Source: Halocatena pleomorpha (lineage in GTDB: Archaea > Halobacteriota > Halobacteria > Halobacteriales > Haloarculaceae). From it: DNA of 64,000 nucleotides. The stretch spans positions 124,001-188,000 of the forward strand of contig NZ_RRCH01000014.1 of the NCBI RefSeq assembly GCF_003862495.1, given 5' to 3'. The position numbers were made by a program, and so were the translations under genes. The notes under the pieces are model-generated. The model was not told the origin of the DNA. It ran no database searches and was given only the letters and a program-made list of their open reading frames with translations. Below are positions 26,486 through 34,722 of this stretch, one piece after another (the stretch's first letter is position 1; every line of letters starts with the position of its first letter).

Positions 26486-26842
26486 TGGAACGCGGTCGGA
26501 TCGAGCACGCCAGCCAGTCGTCGTGTGCTACAGCAATGTTGCGTGTTCGCTGAAACGGTTGTGGACATCATACATCATGCCGGAAGCGTTGTTATCTCCG
26601 ACCGAGTACGTTGACCGCTGTTCTGTTGCGTGATGTCGCACAGCGGACCACGGGTGGATAGCGTAATGCTTCGAATTCACGTTGTCAATAATTGCGACTG
26701 GAAAATTGAAGTATCAAAGTCATATCCTTCTCTCAACGTTGGTACGGTGATCCTAACCGTTTCTAAATTCCCACGTAACATATGTATTATCCATCGTGGC
26801 TTCGGAAGCTGACCGACCGCTTCGAAAGAGATCCAGCGATGT

Positions 26843-28171
26843 TCAAAAGAAGAGAACGAAGACCGCGTACGATCCGGTCGTAGAGATAATTGGCGTAAGC
26901 AACCAGAGAAAGACGACACGACCCGTCGCCACCCGGTCGAAAAGAACTGGCGTCTCTGCGAGCAGTTCCTCGGGAGATTCCTCTCCGATCTTCGGCACCT
27001 CGACAGACGCACGCTCGGCCTCCGCTTGCTCCACTCGGTCGTCGGCTTCTCCCGTTGCAAGTTCATCCACGGTCGGGCTACGCGCCGGGCCGTGATCTCC
27101 GTTGGTCACACCGCTTTCAGCGAGAATCGCGTCGGCAGAAAGCTCCGGGCGCTCCGCCTCTTCCTTTTTGAGCACTGCGTCGATCGCGTTTGGTCCCCGC
27201 TTTTCGAGGGCGGTGCTCGTCGCTTCTGAGAGGGTGACAGCGCGACTCGATCGGCCCCATCCCAATCCGATGATACACGAAGTCATGCTCACAGCGAGAC
27301 TCGCCGGGATCCCAAGATACGACAGACACGTGATGATCGTCGCGCCGACGAGTGAGACGATCATCGCCGCGAGGATCGGGAGGTCGGTTAGGCCCTCACC
27401 AATGGTGTCAAGCGTTCGACGAGCGATCGTAAAGCCACCGAGACCGATCGCAGCGATCGCCAGCAGAATTCCCTGACTCGGGGTGATTGATCCGTTTCCG
27501 ACGAGCGGCGCGATTGCGTTCGCCGCATTCGAGGCCCCGGCCGAGAACGCGTTATAACACGCGATGAGAACCACTATCAGACCACCGAGTGCGTCACGAG
27601 GTTCGGCCTGTTGATTGAGTGTCGGGAGTGGGATCCGCCTTGATCGGTCGATATGTATCAAATGGGTCTGAAAACGGGTGAACGAGAACCGAGCGTCCAA
27701 ATGTGGATAAAGATAGCGACCGATCACGAGTCCAGTACAGACCGCGACAAACGGAGCGATGATCCACGCCGCAACGATCGTGAACATCACCTGTTCGTCA
27801 AGGCTATTCGTTGCGACTCCGAGCCCGGCAATCGCCCCAACGGCCGTCATCGATGTCGAGGACGGGACGCCGAAAAAGTTCGAGACGAGCAATCCTCCTC
27901 CGGCGAAAAAGAGCACGATGATGCTCGCCGTGAGCGTGAACTGACTTTCAGGGACGATCCCTTCGCTCATCGTTGTGATGACGTTTCGACCGATGGTCCA
28001 CCCACCTCCGAACGCGAAAGCCGTGAAGATTCCAGCCGCGACAGCCTTCCCAACGATCCGACTTCCAACAACCGGGCCGAACGCGACGCCGGTCGAAGAT
28101 CCACCGATGTTGTACCCGACAAAGATCGCGACTAACACCCCAATAACGAGCAGAGCTGGTATAGCAATCAT
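26843..28171 (-). CDS. Inorganic phosphate transporter, PiT family
   Basis: A 442-residue, 11-12 helix protein. The two PiT signatures are GYNIGGSSTGVAFGPVVGSR near the N-terminus and CYNAFSAGASNAANAIAPLVGNG in the second half; the first is a divergent form of G-x-N-D-x-A-N-A that I recall as common in haloarchaeal members. A soluble acidic insertion (about residues 330-410) separates the last helices. It should take up phosphate with Na+ or H+ as a low-affinity carrier. Confidence 0.83.
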   Translation of the reverse strand: MIAIPALLVIGVLVAIFVGYNIGGSSTGVAFGPVVGSRIVGKAVAAGIFTAFAFGGGWTIGRNVITTMSEGIVPESQFTLTASIIVLFFAGGGLLVSNFFGVPSSTSMTAVGAIAGLGVATNSLDEQVMFTIVAAWIIAPFVAVCTGLVIGRYLYPHLDARFSFTRFQTHLIHIDRSRRIPLPTLNQQAEPRDALGGLIVVLIACYNAFSAGASNAANAIAPLVGNGSITPSQGILLAIAAIGLGGFTIARRTLDTIGEGLTDLPILAAMIVSLVGATIITCLSYLGIPASLAVSMTSCIIGLGWGRSSRAVTLSEATSTALEKRGPNAIDAVLKKEEAERPELSADAILAESGVTNGDHGPARSPTVDELATGEADDRVEQAEAERASVEVPKIGEESPEELLAETPVLFDRVATGRVVFLWLLTPIISTTGSYAVFVLFF

Positions 28172-28255
28172 AGACGTTACAAACGAAAGCGATCCGTTTC
28201 AAACCTTTCCAAACCCATTAGTGAAGAATCATATTGACCTAGCCATGGATTCGTT

Positions 28256-28277
28256 AGAGCGACCTGTACGTCGCTCT
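28256..28277. repeat. Hairpin AGAGCGAC-N6-GTCGCTCT
   Basis: An exact 8-base inverted repeat with a 6-base loop lies between the divergent PiT and CPA1 genes. It could be an operator or an RNA hairpin; the rest of the 28172-28510 gap holds nothing else I recognise. Confidence 0.35.
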
Positions 28278-28510
28278 CTTCAGAAAGATGCTGCTTGCCA
28301 TTGCCGGCACGCGATCACCGTCGCGCTCTTTGATCGAAACGCGGCTCCTCGTAGAACACAGTAATGCGGTTGGATTTCCTGCAATGAACAACTATTTTCA
28401 GCTTATCCATAATATCTGTTTCCACCCGATCTTTTTTCTTCAACCATACCATAGTAGTCCGTACACGATCGTGAGTAGTTTGACCGACTGTCCGGCGCGA
28501 TACATCGTTC

Positions 28511-29791
28511 ATGCAAGAGCTGAATATCTTCCTCGTTACGGTCGGCGGCTTGACGCTCGTGTTGAGTCTCATCGCTGGACTGATGCAAAACAAAGCGTAT
28601 CTCCCCTCAGAACCGATGGCCGCGGTGGCTCTCGGTATCCTTATCGGTCCGGCTGGGATGGGGTTCGCTCGACTCACTACATGGGGAGCTCCGTTACCGA
28701 TCATCGAGCAGGCTGCTCGATTGACCGTCGGGTTGGCAGTGATGGCCGCCGCGCTCAGGCTTCCACGGGGATATTTTCAAAACCACGCCCGCTCAATGAG
28801 CGTTGTTCTCTTACCGGGCATGATCGGCATGTGGCTGGTCAGCAGCGGACTCGTCTACGTGTTGTTGTCCGTTCCGTTCACGGTCGCCTTCCTTATCGGA
28901 GCGATCATCACGCCGACGGATCCAGTGCTTGCCGGAACGATCGTCATGGGACACACGGCCCAGCGGAGCATTCCGGCACCGATCCGGAACCTGCTGACGG
29001 GCGAATCGGGCGCGAACGACGGTCTGGCGTATCCGTTCGTCTTTTTACCGATCTTGCTTTTCGAACACGTTCCCGAACGGGCGTTCCTCAACTGGATTGT
29101 CGAGACGCTTCTCTGGGAAGTCGGTGCTGCCGTGGTGATCGGAGCCGCAGCCGGTGCACTTGCAGGGTGGATTGAACAGGTCTCCCATGAGTACCACTAT
29201 CTTGAAGAATCATCGCTTCTCAGTGTGACCGTCGCACTCACCTTTACGGTTCTCGGCGGGGTCAAGTTGGTCGGAAGCAATGGAATCCTCGCGGCGTTTG
29301 CCGCCGGATTGCTCTTCAATAGGCTGTCCAATGCGGGCGACGAAGCCGATGAGCAGAAAGTCCAGGAGACTGTGCTCCGTCTGTTCACGTTTCCGATCTT
29401 CGTGATATTCGGAATAGTGCTTCCAGTAGACCAATGGATCGCCCTCGGGTGGGCAGGCGTCGTTCTCCCGGCAGGCGTTCTCTTAGTCCGGCGTCTACCG
29501 ATGGTAGGCGTATTCCGCACATCCGTTCCCGCAATCAGCGACGATTACGACGCACTTTTTGCAGGATGGTTCGGTCCGATCGGAATCGCGGCCCTGTTCT
29601 ACGCTACAGTCGCACATCGGATCATCGGCGAGGAAATCATCTGGAGCGCAGCGACGCTGGTGGTCACGAGTTCGATACTCGTTCACGGCGTCACAGCGAC
29701 ACTGTTTACGAAGCTATACGGACGAATAGTCGATCCGAATCGGATACAGACTCCGGATGACGACAGGCAGTCGTCGCTTGACGAACACTGA
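28511..29791 (+). CDS. CPA1-family sodium/proton antiporter (NhaP-like)
   Basis: A 426-residue protein with 12-13 helices. The CPA1 ion site is seen in GAIITPTDPVLAGTIVMG and LLTGESGANDGLAYPFVFLPI (N-D pair of the N-D motif), followed by FGPIGIAALFYA near the C-terminus. It should expel Na+ for H+, important for pH and salt control. The start MQELN gives a first helix at once. The end is an acidic tail. Confidence 0.86.
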   Translation: MQELNIFLVTVGGLTLVLSLIAGLMQNKAYLPSEPMAAVALGILIGPAGMGFARLTTWGAPLPIIEQAARLTVGLAVMAAALRLPRGYFQNHARSMSVVLLPGMIGMWLVSSGLVYVLLSVPFTVAFLIGAIITPTDPVLAGTIVMGHTAQRSIPAPIRNLLTGESGANDGLAYPFVFLPILLFEHVPERAFLNWIVETLLWEVGAAVVIGAAAGALAGWIEQVSHEYHYLEESSLLSVTVALTFTVLGGVKLVGSNGILAAFAAGLLFNRLSNAGDEADEQKVQETVLRLFTFPIFVIFGIVLPVDQWIALGWAGVVLPAGVLLVRRLPMVGVFRTSVPAISDDYDALFAGWFGPIGIAALFYATVAHRIIGEEIIWSAATLVVTSSILVHGVTATLFTKLYGRIVDPNRIQTPDDDRQSSLDEH

Positions 29792-30099
29792 TGAGTAACA
29801 CATGCCACGCTCTGCGATCCGGAGGAACTGTCACAGCCGATCCGCCGGAATCTAGGGAGCGTGTTGCAGCACTCCCGCCGTAGCAGTCGTATCAGAAAGC
29901 GGGAGATCTTCACCAGCACTACCGGGAGCGGTCACCACTCGGCCACACGGGTTGCGCTGCCGTCACCAACAGTGATGGTCGGTGTCTTCCCCGTGGCCCG
30001 GGAACTGCTGATATCGGACTACCGTCAGGGGCAGGGTTCCGGTGTGCCGCCGCAGACGGAACCCCAACGTATGTTAAAACATCGCTCAAAGGGACCATA
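29792..30099. other. Intergenic region, no gene seen
   Basis: About 308 bases, comparatively GC-rich. The short open frames (up to 79 codons) look non-coding. A TATA-like TGTTAAAAC at about 30071-30079 lies 25 bases before ATG 30100. Confidence 0.4.
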
Positions 30100-30543
30100 A
30101 TGGAACTCGAACGGATCTTGTTTCTCACCCAAGCGCTTGCGACTCACGCCGTCGTCGGTTACGCTCTGGTTCGCGGATTCACAGGGATCGATCCACGGAT
30201 CGGAGCGATCATGGGTGTCGTTCCAGATCTAGACTTCTGTTTCCCACCGGAGTGGAGTTGGCCATTCGTCCACCGAGGGATCACCCATACGCCGTTGTTC
30301 GCGCTGACAGTCGTTCTCGGTGTCTACGCTGCTCGTCAGGATCGGGCGGTCGAACGGGCAGTGGGACTGGCGATCGGTTCTCATCTCGTAATCGATTCGC
30401 TGTCACCGAAAGGCATCGACTGGCTGTTCCCGCTCAGGACCGCTGTAAGCCCAGAGCTGCCCGTTCACGGACCGGTTGCAACAGTTCTGCTCTGGGCCGT
30501 GTCGGTCGGTATCCTCCTAGAAGACGTGCGATCGATCCGGTAA
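30100..30543 (+). CDS. YdjM-like membrane metal-dependent hydrolase
   Basis: A 147-residue protein of the YdjM/LexA-regulated inner membrane family. The metal motifs are H in THAVVGYALV, GVVPDLD, and HRGITHTP, with later GSHLVIDSLSPKGIDWLFP. Four hydrophobic segments. The biochemical role of the family is poorly known. It stands alone and is converged on by the zinc ribbon gene. Confidence 0.8.
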   Translation: MELERILFLTQALATHAVVGYALVRGFTGIDPRIGAIMGVVPDLDFCFPPEWSWPFVHRGITHTPLFALTVVLGVYAARQDRAVERAVGLAIGSHLVIDSLSPKGIDWLFPLRTAVSPELPVHGPVATVLLWAVSVGILLEDVRSIR

Positions 30544-30613
30544 CGGTCGTCCGGTTGGCAAGTAGTGGCCGTTCAGACATCCAGAACAGCCGTGTTTGAC
30601 GCCGGGGATTACA

Positions 30614-30892
30614 TCATGCTGCGGGTCCCTCTCTCGGGTATTCGCCCGTTATGATGTTGTAGACGATCGCAAATCCGGCTAGCACCATTACGAACAGCAG
30701 ATTGAACCGGGCGTTCGGCGTGGTCGTTTTGCGCCGGAAGAGTTGACTCTCACACTCAGGACAGATCGTCTCTGCGGTATCGAACTCCGTTCGACACACC
30801 GTACATTCGTGAACGGTTCGCTCGTGGCTCCCGATGCCCACCGGCGTCGGATCGAGTCCGAAAAGTCGTTTGAGCGTTATCGTGCGGTCCAT
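30614..30892 (-). CDS. Small zinc ribbon membrane protein
   Basis: A 92-residue protein with a rubredoxin-type zinc ribbon, C-x2-C (HECTVCRTEF) and C-x2-C (ICPECESQLF), followed by one membrane helix (FNLLFVMVLAGFAIVYNII). Such proteins are common in haloarchaea and their roles are unknown. ATG 30892 removes a non-homologous N-terminus. Confidence 0.72.
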   Translation of the reverse strand: MDRTITLKRLFGLDPTPVGIGSHERTVHECTVCRTEFDTAETICPECESQLFRRKTTTPNARFNLLFVMVLAGFAIVYNIITGEYPREGPAA

Positions 30893-30973
30893 ACCCTCTG
30901 TTCTCCGGAAACACACTTAATCGTTAGCCGTCGATTGGGTTTGGAACCAGACGAACGGATGTGTGATCTCCGA

Positions 30974-31309
30974 TCAGAGTTCAGATGGGTCGTCGTGACT
31001 CTCCTCCTCTGGAATTTCATCGTAGGTCACCGACTCGTGTTCGGCTTCAGCGGCGTAGGTCGGCCAGAAATGGATCTCATCATCAGTGACGTCCGCTACG
31101 GAGGCCCGTGCTGCTCCTGCGAGATGGTCTCCGTCGTCTTTGAGCCACGTTATCTCAGAGACTTTCATGTCACTGCGAAGCGCAGGATCGATGTCGTCCG
31201 CGATCTTGATGTACAGCGTCGGACCGTCCATTCCCCGCAGCGTGCCGATCTTGTGCTCTTCGGCAGTGAATATTGGTTTACCGATATCGGCCTCGGTTAC
31301 GTCTTTCAT
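30974..31309 (-). CDS. PRC-barrel-like protein
   Basis: A 111-residue acidic protein. VTEADIGKPIFTAEEHKIGTLRGMDGPTLYIKIADDIDP and the later MKVSEITWLKDDGDHLAGAARASVADVTDDEIHFW match the small beta PRC-barrel fold found in haloarchaeal regulators. It lies 70 bases downstream of the molybdopterin subunit of formate dehydrogenase 1 on the same strand and may be cotranscribed. The long reading frame to 31474 is not coding before ATG 31309. No catalytic role is evident. Confidence 0.65.
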   Translation of the reverse strand: MKDVTEADIGKPIFTAEEHKIGTLRGMDGPTLYIKIADDIDPALRSDMKVSEITWLKDDGDHLAGAARASVADVTDDEIHFWPTYAAEAEHESVTYDEIPEEESHDDPSEL

Positions 31310-31379
31310 GGCTAAAACTAGTCCGAGACGGCTCAGTATAACTGTTCGTACTCCTGTATGAAACTGGTGTGCATCCCGG

Positions 31380-33731
31380 TCAATCGTCCCCCGTCGCGGA
31401 TCGCTCGTCCGTCTCGGAGGGGGGAACGGCTGAAATCGGCCCAGCATCCGACTCGGCCACCGAGATCCGCACATCCGTCACTTTGTATTCGGGGGAGCGA
31501 CTGGGCCCATCAAGCGGCTTCTCCTTTGTCAGATTGTTCGCACCACCGTGGAGGTAATGCATCGGAATGAAGATCGTACCTGGGTTCGGTCGGGTTGTGA
31601 TTTCGGCCATCGCCTGTGTCTCGCCGTGGCGGGACGTGATATCGAGCATATCACCGTTCGACACACTGTACGCGTTTGCCGTCTCCGGATGGATCTCCAC
31701 GAAACTCCTGTCGGTGTAGGACATGTCTCCGGGCTCTCGAAACGTCATCGTGCCGGTGTGGTACTGATACAGCACTCGTCCAGAGGTCATCACCAGTGGA
31801 TAGTCGTCATCGGGCGTTTCGGACGGTTCGACGGTGTCAGCAGGATGCATGTGTGCCAGTCCGTCCGTTGTCTGGAACTGATCCGCGTACGTGTACGGAG
31901 TTCCCGGGTGGTCCTCGTCCCAAACCGGCCATTGAAGCCCTCCGTCCTCGCTGTGTCGTTCAAGGCGTTCATGTGTAATCCCGGCGTAAATCGGGGTGAG
32001 ACCGTTGATCTCCTCCATAATATCACTCGCGTGTGAGAACTCCCAGTCGTACCCGAACCGTTCTGCGAGCTGTTGAGTTATTTTCCAATCTGGCTTTACG
32101 TTCCCGATCGGATCGATGGCTCGTTTGACCAGTTGTACGTGGCGAGTTGAGGCCGTGTACGTCCCGTTCGACTCCAGAGAGGATGTCGCGGGCAGCACGA
32201 CATCGGCGTGCTCGGCGGTGTCGGTCAGGAAAATATCCTGTACTGCAAGGAAGTCGAGGGTTTCGAGCACCTCACGCGCGTGGCCGATGTTGGGTTCAGA
32301 GATCAACGGATTTTCTCCCTGAATAAACATCCCTCTGATATCACCCTGTTCGGCGGCGAGGAACATGTCCGTTATTCGGAATCCCTCCCTGTCGGGCATC
32401 TCTTCTACATCCATGTCGTACGCGTTAGCGAACTTTTTCCTGTTTTCTTCATCCGTGACAGGTTGGTAGCCAGGAAAGTTGTTCGGGACCGGACCCATGT
32501 CTCCCCCACCACCTTGTACGTTGTTCTGCCCGCGGAACGGTGACAGGCCGGCTCTGGGTTTACCGATGTGACCCGTGATAAGCGCGAGATTCGCCATCGC
32601 GTAGATGTTTTCAGTTCCATGCGCGTGTTCAGCCAGTCCGAGCGTCCAGCAAAACACGCACGAGTCGGCCGTCGCGATGGTTTCGGCCGCGTTTTTTAAC
32701 TCTTCGGGTGGAACGCCCGCTTTCTCCTCGACAAATTCCGGCGTGAATTTCTCGACAGTCTCTACCACTTGGTCAAAGCCAGTGGTGCGCTCTTCAATGA
32801 ACTCCTCGTCGTGGAGATCGTTGACGATGATACACCGGATCAGTCCGTTGATCCAGGTGGTATCGTAGCCGGGTTCGATGCGAGAGTACTGGTCCGCATA
32901 CTCGGCCATCTGTATCTTTCGAGGATCAAACACGAGGAGATCAGCGTCGTTATCCTTAACGTTCTGTTTGATCATCGTGGCAAAAACCGGATGAGACTCC
33001 GTCGTGTTCGAGCCGGTGATCAGATAACAGTCGGTCTCTTCGAGCGCCTCGACCCCGACCGAGGCAGCACCGAATCCGACGGTGCTCGAGAGACCTGAGA
33101 CCGTTGCTGCGTGGCACAGACGATTGCAGTTGTCAATGTTGTTCGTCCCGATCACCTCGCGGGCGAACCGTTGCATCACGTAGTTGGCCTCGTTGGTCGA
33201 TTTCGACGACGCGACCAGTCCGAGCGCGTTCGGTCCGTGCTCTGTCCTGATCCCATCGAGTCCCTCCACGACGCGGTCAAGCGCTTCGTCCCACGACGCC
33301 TCCCGAAACTCGCCGTCGTCTTTCAGGAGGGGCTGGGTCAGTCGATCCTCGTTGGTGGCGTACGAATGTGAAAACTTCCCCTTCACACAGGTCGAGATGC
33401 CGTTAATGGGTGCCTTCTCTGGATTCGGACGTGTACCGAGGACAGTACCATCCTTCGAGAGGACATCGTACCGACAGCCGACCGCACAGTACTCACAGGT
33501 CGTGTCGGTGACATTAATGTCGTTGAGCTGGTAGTCTCCGAGCGCGTCCGCGATGGAGAACAGTCGGCCTTCGGAGATGGCATTTCCCATGAATCCGGAG
33601 AACTCGTGTTCGAACGGACGTACGACACGCTCGTTCGCGGCTTTTTTCACCTGTTCGCCGGCCCGATCCTTCGCGCGGGCCATAAAGCCCGCGACGCCCT
33701 GCTGTCCGCTCGCTTGTGGTTCATCGCTCAT
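31380..33731 (-). CDS. fdhA: Formate dehydrogenase molybdopterin (catalytic) subunit, copy 1
   Basis: A 783-residue Mo/W-bis-MGD oxidoreductase. The [4Fe-4S] site is C79-x2-C82-x3-C86 and C115 (CEYCAVGC, ISTCVKGK). The active-site Cys and neighbour His are C206-H207 in NNIDNCNRLCHAATV, where other formate dehydrogenases have Cys or Sec followed by His. The C-terminal MGD domain has YHTGTMTFREP and VEIHPETAN. It oxidises formate to CO2 with the two genes upstream carrying electrons. The start overlaps the stop of the ferredoxin gene by four bases. The paralog at 43776-46190 has CHSPT where this has CHAAT. A homologous electron-bifurcating or NAD-linked form is likely. Confidence 0.86.
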   Translation of the reverse strand: MSDEPQASGQQGVAGFMARAKDRAGEQVKKAANERVVRPFEHEFSGFMGNAISEGRLFSIADALGDYQLNDINVTDTTCEYCAVGCRYDVLSKDGTVLGTRPNPEKAPINGISTCVKGKFSHSYATNEDRLTQPLLKDDGEFREASWDEALDRVVEGLDGIRTEHGPNALGLVASSKSTNEANYVMQRFAREVIGTNNIDNCNRLCHAATVSGLSSTVGFGAASVGVEALEETDCYLITGSNTTESHPVFATMIKQNVKDNDADLLVFDPRKIQMAEYADQYSRIEPGYDTTWINGLIRCIIVNDLHDEEFIEERTTGFDQVVETVEKFTPEFVEEKAGVPPEELKNAAETIATADSCVFCWTLGLAEHAHGTENIYAMANLALITGHIGKPRAGLSPFRGQNNVQGGGGDMGPVPNNFPGYQPVTDEENRKKFANAYDMDVEEMPDREGFRITDMFLAAEQGDIRGMFIQGENPLISEPNIGHAREVLETLDFLAVQDIFLTDTAEHADVVLPATSSLESNGTYTASTRHVQLVKRAIDPIGNVKPDWKITQQLAERFGYDWEFSHASDIMEEINGLTPIYAGITHERLERHSEDGGLQWPVWDEDHPGTPYTYADQFQTTDGLAHMHPADTVEPSETPDDDYPLVMTSGRVLYQYHTGTMTFREPGDMSYTDRSFVEIHPETANAYSVSNGDMLDITSRHGETQAMAEITTRPNPGTIFIPMHYLHGGANNLTKEKPLDGPSRSPEYKVTDVRISVAESDAGPISAVPPSETDERSATGDD

Positions 33732-34666
33732 GATCGGTCAGCTCTTGCGGTCGTAAACTGCTCGCTTGCTTGGGGCTCGTTTTGGGTTTCGAGTTCGCTT
33801 TTCATCGGTGTTCTCTGTGTCGGCTGATGGTCGTATTCCCTACCGACGATCTCCTCAGCGGAGTTCTTGTGTGTGAATCCAGGGACTGGAAGCGTCGTTG
33901 CGTCCACTAATCCTTGTTCGAGGAGTGCACCGGTCGGACAGACTGTCGCACAGTGGCCGCACGAGACGCAGGTCGATTCCATCATCGTCTCCGCCCCGTT
34001 CTGGAAACCGATGCGCGTGTCATCTCCAGATCCCTCCATCCGAAGCACACCCTCGACTTGCACGTCGTTGCACGCTTCGACACACCGATTGCAGAGGATG
34101 CACTTGTTGCGGTCGATCTGAATGAACGGCGACGAGTCATCGATGGGTCCGAGCTGGTCGCGGTCGTGCATCACTCCATAGCGCGGGTCAACCACGTTGT
34201 TCTCTATCGAAACGTCTTGCAGTTCACACCGTCCGTTTTTCCCACACGTCGTACACAGCAGGTTGTGGTTCGAGAGTAACAGATCGAGATTCACGTCGCG
34301 CGCCTCGCGCGCCCTCTCGGTGTCGGTGTGGACAGTCATTCCATCGCGCGGCGGGAAGCTACACGAGGGGACGACGCCGTGTCGTTCGGTTTCAACCATG
34401 CACGTTCGACACTCGCTTCGAGGGCCGATTTTGGCGTTTTCGTCGTACGAACAGAGCGCAAGCACGTCGCCGCTGGTCTCGATCGTTTGACACGCATCGA
34501 GCAGCGTCGCTCCGGCCTCGGTTTCGACTCGTTGGCCGTCGATCGTGATCGTCGCGCGCTCCGTTGCGCCAGCGTCGGGATCGTTTGCCGTTCCTGGTGC
34601 GATATCTTCAGCGAGCGGTACCTCCGGTTCGTTGTGGGACTGTTCCCAGATCGGATCAGTGCTCAT
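33728..34666 (-). CDS. Formate dehydrogenase ferredoxin-like subunit (NuoG N-terminal type), copy 1
   Basis: A 312-residue iron-sulfur protein. A [2Fe-2S] domain is seen as CSYDENAKIGPRSECRTCMVE...CSFP (residues about 75-115), a His/Cys cluster region as NLLCTTCGKNGRCELQ, and two [4Fe-4S] clusters as CILCNRCVEAC and CVSCGHCATVCPTGAL. It wires electrons between the molybdopterin subunit and the NuoF-like subunit. ATG 34666 removes a frame extension that overlaps the upstream gene. It overlaps fdhA by four bases. Confidence 0.86.
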   Translation of the reverse strand: MSTDPIWEQSHNEPEVPLAEDIAPGTANDPDAGATERATITIDGQRVETEAGATLLDACQTIETSGDVLALCSYDENAKIGPRSECRTCMVETERHGVVPSCSFPPRDGMTVHTDTERAREARDVNLDLLLSNHNLLCTTCGKNGRCELQDVSIENNVVDPRYGVMHDRDQLGPIDDSSPFIQIDRNKCILCNRCVEACNDVQVEGVLRMEGSGDDTRIGFQNGAETMMESTCVSCGHCATVCPTGALLEQGLVDATTLPVPGFTHKNSAEEIVGREYDHQPTQRTPMKSELETQNEPQASEQFTTARADRS

Positions 34667-34722
34667 GGTTGGTTCTGTTAATATCTGTCTGGACCAGACG
34701 GTCCGGGGTGACAGTACAGCGT

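Larger units (their letters stand above)
26173..26842. other. Intergenic region between the dehydrogenase and PiT genes
   Basis: About 670 bases. Short open frames exist but none has the composition or motifs of a gene. It contains the dehydrogenase promoter and the palindrome at 26466-26485. I see no RNA gene. Confidence 0.4.

Noticed and set aside
28256-28277. Hairpin as a transcription terminator
   Set aside because: It lies between divergent genes, not after a gene, and no T-run follows.
29792-30099. Possible RNA gene such as RNase P or SRP RNA in a GC-rich gap
   Set aside because: The conserved RNase P and SRP core sequences are not present.
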